Shown here: positions 54,403-64,000 of the stretch, piece after piece | How the letters are laid out: the number at the start of each line of letters is the position of its first letter | Numbering within the stretch: the first letter of the stretch is position 1 | Origin: Pyrenula massariospora | Lineage: Eukaryota; Ascomycota; Eurotiomycetes; Pyrenulales; Pyrenulaceae | Direction: 5' to 3' | Assembly (NCBI GenBank): GCA_021030905.1 | Contig: JAGFMI010000003.1 | Location: 1,674,001-1,738,000 of the forward strand | Length of the DNA: 64,000 nucleotides | Translations under genes and position numbers: made by a program | The notes under the pieces: generated by a model | What the model saw: the letters and a program-made list of their open reading frames with translations, nothing else | Database searches by the model: none | What the model was told of the DNA's origin: nothing

Positions 54403-57170
54403 CTAATCGTCAAACTCCTCCGAAAACCTCGAATCCCGCACCGGACTGCCCGTAGGCTTCGCACTTCCTCCGCTCATGACCGTAGTTAATTTCGGCGGCG
54501 GAGCGAGGGATGGCCCTTCGTCAAAGGTGTCGCGCGCTTCCTCGAACTCGGCGTCCTGGTTATCCGAGTTGGATTCCTGCGTCGTCGTTTTACCCAAAGG
54601 CTTCTTCAAAAAACGTTCCTTGAACCCGCGTCTTCCTCGGTTAGAGTCAGGTTTCTCACCCTGATCCTCAGCATCGCTAGATGACAAAGAGCTGATAGAG
54701 GGCTCATCTCCCAATGCAGCAGCCTCCGCTTTTTCATCTGGAGGGGAGACCGCCTCTTGGTCAGAGACGCCATACATGTCTTCCGGTTCGGTTTTTCCAG
54801 CTAGGGCTACTTCACGCATTGAATCATCACGGGCCTTTTCTGAACTTTGACGATCGGTCACGACTGCGCCTGTCAGCGCCGCTCCACCAACAAACGTCTT
54901 CTCATCTTCGGCAGAACCTGCATTCGTGGATCTTCGGAATCGTGATTTGAGCCACGACTTGACTTTTGAATCCCCCTTTTCAGGGGATATAGGGGACGTG
55001 GATTCATGATTGCCTTCCGCCGGCTTTGATTCTTGTTCCTCCGTTGCAACTTGTGGTCCAATGTCAGGACTTTCAAGGTCTGTGGAAGAGGCCGCCTCGA
55101 CTGTCTCTTCCGGTGCTGGAGTGGCAGAAGTGCTCGGTGGTTCAGCCGTCTCCGGTGGCTTCGCCTCGTGCTCTTCTGCTTTCTTTGCACTGGCAGCGCC
55201 ACCCAGGCCAAGAACTGCCCCGAGTCCTCTTGATTTGCCATCTCTCGACTTCCTTTTCTCTTCTTTATGTGCTTGCTTCTCCTCAATTTTTCTCTGTTTC
55301 TCTTCATTTCTCTCTTCCTCTGATTCCAGTCAGTATTTTATGTGAAAGCGAAAAGAACCAGGAAGGTTCCTCACCTTTTAGGCGTTTTTGCTCAACCTTT
55401 AGTTCAGCGGCCCGTTGCTTCTCTGTTTCTGCATGCCTTCTTTTCTCTTCTTGCTCTAGTCTTTCCTCTTCTTCCCGAGCTTTTCTGGCTTCCACCTTCT
55501 CGTTGATATTGTCCAGCGTAGGCTGTATCCTTGACTGAGCCACAGCGTCGACATCACTTTGTTCCAGATATTTGCCGCCACCGATATGCACTTTACCATA
55601 GTCTTTCATCCGTGCCTCGCTTGAAGCCTTGGCACGCTCTCTCGCCTTTTCCTCCCATTCCTGCATCATAGCAGGTGAAGCCTTGCCGGTCTCATCAAAG
55701 ACTCTTTTGTCCATGCTGTTCATACTGGCCGTGACATTACGTTGTGCTGCTATTAGTAAAGCATCACGGTCCTTCTGCCTTTTTTGAGTATCTACTTCAG
55801 CTAGCTTGTTCTGGAATAGAGACATCTGAGTGCGGATCTTCCGGGATTGCTCCACATCTATATTGTCCAGCTGGCCATCGCTTGATGCTCTTCGTCTCAA
55901 CTTGCCTCTGATAGACAGCCTCGATCTTGAAGGTGATGCAGCTCCATAGTAGCTCCGGTAGTCTTGGTTCTCATTATCCAATTTGGCCAGCCGCTCTTGA
56001 GCTAGTTTTCGAGCCGCATCCTCCAAATATGTATAGCGTGGAGATGTAGGCAACTCGTCGCTCATGATGCTTGAGGAGATAGAGGTTCGACGGCCATGGA
56101 CAAGATTCGCCGCGTGGTGACTGTCGGATTTTTGGACCCCTTTTGCTTCATCTATGGCGCTTTGCTGGATAGCGTACATCTTCTGCGCCATAGCAACTGC
56201 CGAGGCGCGTAACGTGTCTTGACGATTCTTTTCCTCGACCTCGGGAGCCACTGGTGGATGTGACCCGTACATCTCACGAGCAACCTTGTTTCTAGCGACA
56301 TTATGAAGTCGCTCTGTCTCCCATGCACGGCTGGGTTCGTCAACAGATGGCGTTTTGGCACGATGCGACTTGTGCGATTGAGTAGCAGCGAGAAGTGCAT
56401 TCGAGGGAGGTGCATTCAGCCCTGAGGGCGGTTGTAATGGCGCCGAGTCCGCTCTTCGTCTATTGCCTGCCATCGCACCAGTAGCAGCAAGAAGCGCTCG
56501 TCGACTAGCATCGGCTGGCACGGATCTATCCATAGTGGGGCCTGAACTCTTTTTCCTGACTGCCTGACCAGCGGCAGAAAGTCCTGCATTGGACTCTTGA
56601 GGCTGCCAGGTATCGACCTTTCCACCGTCCCTATGCGCGAGAAGCGCGGCCTTTGAGCCTGCCGAACTCATTTCCGGCTTCCACAGAGGATCAGCCTGGT
56701 AATCTTTCGCCCTGAAAGCTGCTTTCTCCGCTGCCGGCAGAGCAGCAGGCTTCCAATGTTCAATTTGCGGTTTATTGGCGTCCGCAAGGCTCGCCGCAGC
56801 GCTTGCAGAGGAGAGTTTCAGCCCTGAGGACGGAAATGATGGTAGGTCAGTGGCTTTTGCGTATCTCAACGATGTCGCAGCACCTGTGGAACAGGGGTTA
56901 GATCTCACGCGCAGTTTTGGAATAGCGGTGGAGTTCTTACTTGCTGAAGACAATTTGCCTTCATCATCCAGCAAAGGATGCTGGCGGTTCGCGAGTCTAT
57001 CGGGATGGGTCACATACAGTGCAGCGGTGGCAGCTATTAGAGCGCGTTAGATCGAGATTTGCCAATGGCCAGAGACGCTCAGCTTGGGTAGCTGTCGAGG
57101 TGAGGGATGCCTGACCTTGGTCTTCTAGCTTGCTGGAATGCGGGGCCTCCCGCGCAGCGGCCGTTGGCAT
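54403..57170 (-). CDS. EIS1: Eisosome protein 1
   Basis: Plasma-membrane eisosome component. Four exons, 57170-57116, 57033-56941, 56883-55375 and 55319-54403, give 857 residues. Family features: SSASAATSLRYA (formed only after removing the 57-nt intron 56884-56940), IEHWKP, WKPE, a series of A-L-L-A-A repeats, the conserved YTYLEDAARKLAQERLAKL, HIGGGKYLEQSDVDAVAQSRIQP split as GGGKYLEQSDVD, and long Glu/Arg/Lys-rich coiled coil (about 450-570). The C-terminal ~280 residues are acidic, Ser/Pro-rich and disordered with a GRRGFKERFLKKP segment. Intron 1 (57034-57115) and intron 3 (55320-55374) are set by frame. Confidence 0.9.
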
Positions 57171-58069
57171 GATGGATGTTCAGAGAGTTGAATTGCCCAA
57201 GAGTCGAGGCAAGCGCTCCTATTCTAAGACCGCTATCGTGTCATAATGCCGTAGCAGGAAAGACGAGTAGGCAGGCCGCAATCACGCTGTTCTCTCATGA
57301 ATATCGCTGACGCGCTATGTTGCAGCGGCCAGGACAGCGCATTTTGAGGAGAAGGGGCCAGCATTGTGACGTAGAGGGCGCGCTGTAGAACCCCGATGTC
57401 ATCGCTCTAGCAAAACACCAACAGCTTGAAAATTAAGAGTGGCACGACGCGTTTTTAACTGGCAGATTTTAGATATATCTCCCGTACGCAAATTGTCAAG
57501 ACTCGTGTCTACGATTCTAAAATCACTATTGCTCTTCTGAATGATAAATAGCTCTAGCAGGAACCCGCCTCAGATAAATGAGCTGTGAAGGGCCGAACGT
57601 TAATGATCTGCACTAAACAGCCCCATACCGGATCTACCTGCCAAGTTCTGGTATCATTATGAGCATGACACATCCAAGCTTGGAAGCTTATTAACCAAAG
57701 GAGGAGGCACGACCTCGATCTTCAGGCTGAGAATTCAGTGGAAAGGCGAAAATGTTATGAGTTCAATGAGAGCATCACCATGGTCACCGTTTTCACTATA
57801 CCGCGACCGGTCTTCTCACACAAGAATCTCCTCTCGGATATTTCCCAACGCCGCAAGCTACAAGCCAAAAGGTGAAGCCGATGAGGTGACGCGCCTGTCA
57901 AAACCTTTTGGATGACCCCTACCTCGCAACCTTAATCTAGATTGTTCCTGGTTCCTCTGCCGGAAAGCACTCCATTCTGAAATTTTCAATTCCGCCACAC
58001 TTTCAACTTTTGATACAGTCGAAAATTTAGCTCACACAGTTAAATTTAGGATGATTATAAGCTGATACG
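57171..58069. promoter_or_regulatory. Divergent promoter, EIS1 / tyrosine phosphatase
   Basis: About 900 bp between divergent starts, with no ORF worth noting. No obvious TATA or CCAAT element in a convincing position. Confidence 0.45.
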
Positions 58070-59078
58070 ATGGCCGAGAACGAAATATTGATGTCCGCTG
58101 GCACTGCAGTGGCAGAATTTGAGAGTCTTTTGAACTTCCGCGACGTTGGTCAATCTGTCAACCAGAACGTGGGTACCAAGGTTCTAAGAAAGGGTCTGCT
58201 CTTTAGAAGTGCCAGGGTACTGCTTTGCTGAAATTTCCTCAAAGTCAAGGCAGCTAACGCAGACACAGCCCGACGAAGCAAGTTCAGGTGATCGAAAGCG
58301 TCTTACAGAGCATTACGGCATCAAAACAGTCATAGACCTACGGTCCAAGTCTGTCGATCTTTGAAACATCCAGCTCGAAGTGCTAATCGGCGTCAGAACC
58401 GAGCACATCAATGCAGCCAAGAAACACAACGTAGCCGCCCCTTCATCCGCCGCAATTCCTCAATCCAACGAAGCCGTAGTGGAAGCTATCAAATTGCCCG
58501 GCATCACCTATCACGCGATCAATCTGAACGGTGGCGCTTTCGAACGTGCCCTGCTATGGCAACTCAGCTGGTCTGACATTGGTAAGGTTTTCTACTGCAT
58601 GGCTGTTGGCCGTCGTAGCGAAGCTATTTCCGTTATCGGGCAGAAGGTGATGACCCCTCGTGGTTTGACCGGGCTTGCATGCGACACCTTGACATATAGT
58701 ACAGCAGAGATTTACGCTGCGTTCGACGTTCTCTCTCAGTCGTCCAATTATCCTGTCCTGATTCATTGTACGCAAGGGAAAGATCGGACGGGACTTCTCG
58801 TGTTATTGATACTATTGCTGTCGAACGTTGAAGAACGCAGTATTTCATCCGACTATGTGAAATCCGAGAAGGAATTGTTACCGGAGAAGGACGAGCGAAT
58901 GCGCGAAATAGAGAGCATCGGGCTCACAGAGGAGTTTGCAGGATGTCCGGCAGATTTTGTTCCCCAGGTAAAGGCTTTTGTGGAAGGGACTTATGGTAGT
59001 GTGAAAAGATACCTTTCGCAAGCAGGTGTCAGCGAAGAAACACAGCAAAAGGTCGTTGAGATCATTCGCGAGCGCTAG
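58070..59078 (+). CDS. Tyrosine phosphatase family protein (Y_phosphatase3 type)
   Basis: Dual-specificity or phosphoinositide-type phosphatase. Exons 58070-58216, 58269-58352 and 58404-59078 give 301 residues. The N-terminal FESLLNFRDVG and LLFRSARPDEAS, then TVIDLRSK, are family hallmarks; the catalytic loop is HCTQGKDRTG (HCX5R complete) in the second half, preceded by MTPRGLTGLACDTL. The second intron is uncertain: the only GT donor at 58353 is in phase with an acceptor at 58403, giving DLRSK-S-HINAAKKH; this loses a Thr-Glu the family usually has before HI, and the alternative acceptors break the frame. The substrate is unknown; relatives act on phosphotyrosine or inositol phosphates. 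Confidence 0.85.
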
Positions 59079-59360
59079 AGGTTTCTCCAGTGGAAAGCTT
59101 CACGTGGAGATCTGATGACCCTACGAAACATATCGGTTAAAGAGCTAGGAATCTTTAGCTCTACCTTCCCGTGACGGAAGGGAAAGCTGTCCAGCTTAAA
59201 GGCCGTAGCATTTCGCAAAAAAGTTTGCCAAACGGGTCAAAAGGATTGTTTAGGACCTCATGCTCACTTTATTCGAGTGTGAAAGTGTGATAGAACCCCG
59301 GGCTCTGCAAGAGTCTTCGTGTCCTAAAAATGAGTGGGTTAATGTGTCTTTGGAAGATAT

Positions 59361-60427
59361 TCATTCATTGTCCGGCCCAATTCCAGGTGGTACATCCTCG
59401 CGCGGCTTAGGTGGTGGCGTGTCACTCAAGAGAAACTTTCCAACCGTCTCCCCAAAGATCCCGATGACCTTTTGCTGTCGCCACTGTCTGTTCTCATACT
59501 CCTTCTGAAAGAAGTCGTACACTTCATCTTTGTATGTCCCTACAACTTGTCGCTCTGTTTTGATGATTTGCAAGTTCAACTCCTTCTCTTGCGGTGACAT
59601 TTTGGCCCATTTTTCGGTTCCAATCCGTTGCTCTTCGTAGGGTTCCAATTTTGCTGGAAGAGTGGGAACCGGTTTGTTTGGATTGAAGACGGAAAAGGGG
59701 GGTGGTTCTGGAAGGTTCTTCGCTCGAGCTTCTTGGCATACTCTTTCATAATCAAGCATTCGATGATACAATTTATCTGCATGCATCTGAATTCTTTCGT
59801 TTTGCTCATCGACGGATGGGTCTAGGATTGCCGCATACCCAAGGGCATGAAGGAAGTTCTATGGTTGGGTCAGGCGGCTAGAGTACATGAGGTAATTGAG
59901 CTCCCACTCACCGCTTGTAGCATATAGCACCGAGTGAACGCTCTATTCTGCTTACGACACATGGTTGTGCGTGCGATGGCTCGCTCCTTCCAGTCGCCAA
60001 TATCGTAGCAGTGATCTAGCTCCATGTTCTCCTCAGCACAATTTTCCATCGCAGCATCTTGGATTCGACTTTTTCGACCTTGAAAGAGGTCAGTCAGTCG
60101 AGTCGTTGGGCTTTCTGATGCCGAAACCAGTTCACCCTCTGGGGTGTATGTCTTCCAGAGGTGAGCATAACGTCCGTCTTGGTAGAGGGAAGCCTTAGGT
60201 AGCGGTCGATCCTCGTAGATTTTATTGGTATCTGGTAGGTCTTTCTCTCGTCGCGATCTTGTCTGGCCCAGCTCATCTGCATCGCTCTTTTCGTCTGTCG
60301 GGATAGTTGGCTTGTACTCAGAAGGTTGCTGTTGCTGTAAATATTCCTTCAAGCTGGGATCAAGGTCTTTAGTTGGGTCCTTTTTGCTTGACGACGAGTC
60401 TCGCCAGAACCAGTCAGCTATCCCCAT
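59361..60427 (-). CDS. Conserved fungal protein with a twin CX9C (CHCH-like) motif
   Basis: Two exons, 60427-59912 and 59858-59361, give 337 residues; the 53-nt intron joins CYMLQA to NFLHALGYAA. Four cysteines at 130, 140, 157 and 167 form C-X9-C ... C-X9-C (CAEENMELDHC; CRKQNRAFTRC) with a 16-residue link, the pattern of Mia40-oxidised intermembrane-space proteins. The N-terminus MGIADWFWRDSS is followed by a polar, probably disordered region to ~85. After the motif comes a helical stretch (HADKLYHRMLDYERVCQEARAKN), then a Pro-rich linker and a helix KWAKMSPQEKELNLQI. I recognise it as a family of hypothetical proteins in filamentous ascomycetes, without a known role. A mitochondrial intermembrane-space location is inference. 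Confidence 0.85.
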
Positions 60428-61148
60428 TGCGCGGTACAGTTAATACAGGAGCTGCAAACATTAATTTGAACCGTTTGCGGATTCTGAAGGGAGGAACATC
60501 TTGAGGGTGTTCGGTGGACTGGCAATAGTTGACAAGATTTGACTCTGACCTAGATTTCCGGATCCGAAATCTAAAATGCGGTTTCCAAGATTTTATGGTA
60601 TTGACTGATACCAATAAGAGCAGCCTTGAAGAACCTAGGTAGAGATTTACCTAGCTCGCTGTAGCATTGAAAGTTTATGCAACCTGTGCACGTTGATGTC
60701 AGCTATCCTTATCAGGCTTGGCGGCATAAATGGATTTATACACTGAGCTCCCGGCAATACTTGCCATTCACTCAAAACCCTCAAGGCTGCTCAAGATTTG
60801 GAAACCTCACACTTCCAGCCGATGGCAGCATCTCTTTACAATCGCTTCATGTTGGCTGAACCTACACACTGTGAGCAGTATAATGAATGAAGCAGAATAT
60901 GAAGAGTTCAAAGTATAGAGGAGAGCATTTTAGTATCGGGAAAGCCTTGAGGAGTTGCGTGCTGTACTTGCTTCTCTCCTGCGAAGATGGCATGCTATAT
61001 ACGGCTATGTAGGTTTAAAAGGTACTTAGATGATGATTACTTGAACGTTTTGGAGTTCATGAAGATAAAAGATGTAAAGCGGACCAGTCTAAGTGAACTG
61101 CACGTGAATAAGAGTAAAGACAAGTTTTGTCTATCTCGGTCTGAGCCA
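60428..61148. other. Intergenic: CX9C gene promoter and oxidase 3' flank
   Basis: About 720 bp. ORFs at 60677-60918 and 60987-61193 (plus) lack family features. Nothing else recognised. Confidence 0.45.
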
Positions 61149-63487
61149 TCACTTCTTGGCTGTCTTCATGACATGCAAAGCTTCGACCAGTAAGGCTTCC
61201 ATCATGTTCAAATGTCTGTTCCATTTCAAGACTGAGGGCTCCATGTATGCTGGCAGTCCTACAAAAGGGTTGCCAGTTTGCGGTGTTTCCAAAAGACGCA
61301 GTGCGCCACTCGCACCGCTCACGCCAGGCAAAGTTGGGTTATTAGATAACCACTGATAAACACCAGCTACTGCACTTTCTAGAGCGCCAACAACCCAAGC
61401 ATGGTGGGCACTAGCATGCTCGCCAATAATGTAGAAGTTTGACGATGCATTTGCCCGACTGAGCTGTGGCCACAAATTGGCAAATTGCCCAGGACGGAAG
61501 AAAGCAAATGCACCTGCCGTGTTCGGGTCATGAGTCCAGTCATGAGCGTAATACTGATTTGTGTAGGACTTGGTGATGATGGTCAGCAATTGCTCCGCAG
61601 ACTGTGTTTCAGAGGCATGCATTCGTGCTAAGTCCTCGAGAATCAAGTTGATCAGGTCAGGCTCGTCGCCATCCTGACCGATCCAAGAGCCAATGCGCTC
61701 TGCGTCAGCTTGCCATGTGTAGGAACAAAGCAAAACGAACTCCTTGTCGTTTTTGGCAATGTCACCGATGTTGTAGGATGGATAGACGCACGTGCGGATA
61801 TTGAGGTCAGAGTGACCTTGGCCGCCAGACAAGATTGGGTTCACGGTGAGGGTCCGCCACCACGGGTCCGAAAACACTAGGCCAACTTTCGCTGATGGCC
61901 CATAGGCGAGGCAACGTATTGCTTGCTTAGTACGATACGGCAGGCCCTGGAGACCACTAAGGTCCATCAATTTTAATGTGCTGAGCGTGGTCGAGCTAAA
62001 AACGGCATCGTAAGTCCAAGTATCCGAAGCTGTTGTGTTGACGGTCGCCTGAAACTGCTCGTTATCCCAAGAAATTCTCGAGACCCGCTTTCCAGGCTTC
62101 ATGTTGGCTGATTGATCCAACCACGTTGTCATGTTGTTTGCAAGCTGGACCGAGCCACCAAAGATGCAGAACCAGGGCCATGGCTTACAGTCCTTCGGGT
62201 CCTCGTCAAAGTCGATAGATTCCAGAACGATCTCACTGAGTGCTTGATCGTACCAACCGGTCCCACTGTCACAGTCTTTAGCGTTGCAACTTCCTAATGA
62301 AAGGTGTACGTACCCATTGAAGTTCTCAAGCCATTCCACCGTTTCAAAGTTATACCTGGGGGACACTGGCACAGGCGTGACGGCAGGTGGAGTGTAGTTT
62401 CTATGACGCTTAGTTCAAGGCTTCGAGAAGATCAAGCCTTAAAGCTGCCTACCCGGATAAAAATCCCCTAACGCTACATTTGTCGTAGCTCATCATCAAA
62501 TCCCAGGCAGTGCTTGCGTTTGACTCCAACTGGGTCTTGAATTCCTGGATAGCACAGTTGAAGACCGTGTTAGGATTTCGACCAAGGACACTTCGGCTAA
62601 CATTGTTTTGTTAAAATGGTCCTTAAAACAACTGAGTACGCGACATACTCAATTCCCATTGCGGCGATATCCATGTTGAAAGGATCATTACTATTGAGCG
62701 GCATGATCTTGTCGATACTCCCACATTGAACGACGTCGTTGTAACAGAAGTACTCGAGCTGTTCATGACTGTTTTCATCCACGTTCTGCATATAGTAGGG
62801 TACCAGCTGACCCAACTGCGCTTGAGCGAGGCTGGTCGCTTGCGTCATACCTACTGTGCTGAACAGATCAAAAGTCCTAAGCGTTTCAGTAAGACCTCAT
62901 TATCTAAACGAGAAGAGGTAACATTATGCGCACCTCGTCATGACATCGTTTTGTGGGTACCTCATGGCACCAACATCGAAGTATAGGTCTTGCTGCGTAT
63001 CACTGAACGAATAAGTGTTAAGTCTACCCCCGGCAACGCTGGATGCCTCGATGATATCACAAGTGTAATTGAACGGCTTGCTATCAGCATCAACTGCATG
63101 AGCCTTCAACCATTTCAGTATCATGGCCGTGAATAGACCTGCCGCACCAGCTCCGACAATGCCTATATTCGGCACTGTGTCAGCTGCGCTCGGCTCTTTG
63201 GCTCCAAGGAATCCGCGTAAAGCTTCAGGTGGTGGTTTAAGAATATCAGGTGTCTCCTTTGACTGAACCTGGGGTCCTTCAACTCCTAGGAGCTCAGAGA
63301 TTGGAAGGCCAGCAAAACCATCCGAGGGCTGGCCCTCACGGAGATGTCGAAAAGCCGTCGTCAAGCGTTCCCAGTCTTTCTTCACCGCTTGAGCAGCGAG
63401 GACCCTCGCCCAGCCAACACGAGCGGAGTGAATTGATTTGCCCTCATGGGTGGGAAACTGCAGACGGGTAGAATCTTCGGAGGCCAT
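61149..63487 (-). CDS. Flavin amine oxidase, L-amino-acid-oxidase-like
   Basis: FAD enzyme expected to deaminate L-amino acids or amines to keto compounds, ammonia and H2O2. Four exons, 63487-62934, 62876-62649, 62596-62453 and 62400-61149, give 725 residues. Introns are 52-57 nt; the second uses a GTATGT donor inside the apparent ORF, the only one that keeps frame with RSVLGRNPNTVFN. The dinucleotide fold is IGIVGAGAAGL (about 109-119), followed by IIEASSVAGGRLNTY and VGAMRYP. The flavin-contacting C-terminal motif appears as FYIIGEHASAHHAWVVGALES. It lacks a signal peptide. The ~100-residue N-terminal extension is typical of fungal LAAO-like proteins. A TATA box lies upstream. Confidence 0.88.
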
Positions 63488-64000
63488 GATGACTAGTTAA
63501 GAACGTAGACAGGGACGTTATGAACGGAAAACATGCTTTATTGCGTGCAGCTGTAGAAGATGCATCTGAGGAGCTTCTTTTATAGACAGCAGATTCTTTA
63601 TCGACCTAATCGTAGAGAAGAGGTCATCGCGCTTAATGTGATCAGCTGAGCACATAGCCAGTGTGGCGCTTAGCCATGATCTGAGACCCGACCCAGCCCA
63701 GCCCTTCCGAATATCAGACTAGACCAGCCCGGTCCTGGGTAGCAACAGCCCCTTTCAGACGAGAGCACCCCGAAGTAGACCGTGGACTATGCGCCACACT
63801 GCACGTAGCTCTGTCTAGGCCGACTTTAAGCTGCCTTGCGTTGAGCTCGAAGTGATTAAGGTATGCAAGGGAGATCAGCGTTGATGCGGCATCCTCGTCG
63901 TTCGTATGCGGCGTCGGCTAACGGAATACATTCCTGTATTCACCTGAATTGTTCGAGGCCGATCTAGAGCACCGAGACGAGACTTGACTCAGTGTTCGCT
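63488..64000. promoter_or_regulatory. Upstream region of the amine oxidase gene
   Basis: About 510 bp to the window edge, carrying the oxidase promoter. Apart from the TATA box it has C-rich repeats (CCAGCCC) near 63690-63740. No ORF of note. Confidence 0.45.
63577..63584 (-). promoter_or_regulatory. TATA box of the amine oxidase gene
   Basis: TATAAAAG on the minus strand, about 90-97 nt upstream of the start ATG at 63487, a full consensus match at a plausible distance for a fungal core promoter. It hints at regulated rather than constitutive expression. Confidence 0.5.

Overview
The window is nuclear DNA from a filamentous ascomycete (Pezizomycotina). The evidence is dense genes cut by many short GT-AG introns (mostly 45-100 nt), fungal-type proteins (eisosome Eis1, vacuolar AVT transporter, cytosolic pyruvate carboxylase) and a secreted protein family typical of this group. 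The class cannot be fixed by reading alone. I found no rRNA, tRNA, CRISPR or recognisable transposon. Exon coordinates were worked out by hand from splice signals, reading-frame continuity and remembered family conservation.

Left part, 1-39.3 kb, is housekeeping. In order it holds ornithine decarboxylase (cut by the window edge), the mitochondrial peptidasome CYM1, a taxilin-like coiled coil, a nitronate monooxygenase, DNA polymerase delta subunit 2, a NAT9-like acetyltransferase, ribosomal protein L38, a small membrane protein with a SAP/HeH-like tail, an NTF2-like mRNA-export protein, mitochondrial methionyl-tRNA synthetase, L-serine/threonine dehydratase, an AVT amino acid transporter, mevalonate kinase, the farnesyl/geranylgeranyl-transferase alpha subunit, the purine enzyme ADE17, clathrin heavy chain and pyruvate carboxylase. 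Mevalonate kinase and RAM2 sit side by side and act at the start and the use of the isoprenoid route.

Middle part, about 39.3-50.7 kb, looks like an accessory, decaying island between pyruvate carboxylase and ARPC1. It holds a Ser-rich membrane ORF broken by a stop, a relic resembling the N-terminus of fungal STAND/ankyrin proteins, a GDE1-like phosphodiesterase lacking its SPX end, a six-exon secreted metallopeptidase-like gene whose zinc motif seems lost, a 22-bp tandem repeat and an MFS transporter.

Right part, 50.7-64 kb, returns to ordinary genes: ARPC1, a one-RRM U1A/U2B''-like protein, ATG10, EIS1, a tyrosine phosphatase, an unnamed twin-CX9C protein and a flavin amine/L-amino-acid oxidase. 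Many neighbours are divergent pairs sharing promoters of 0.3-1 kb. No single new system stands out. The strongest leads are the pseudo-peptidase, the truncated phosphodiesterase with its 17-bp divergent relic, and the two unnamed small conserved proteins.
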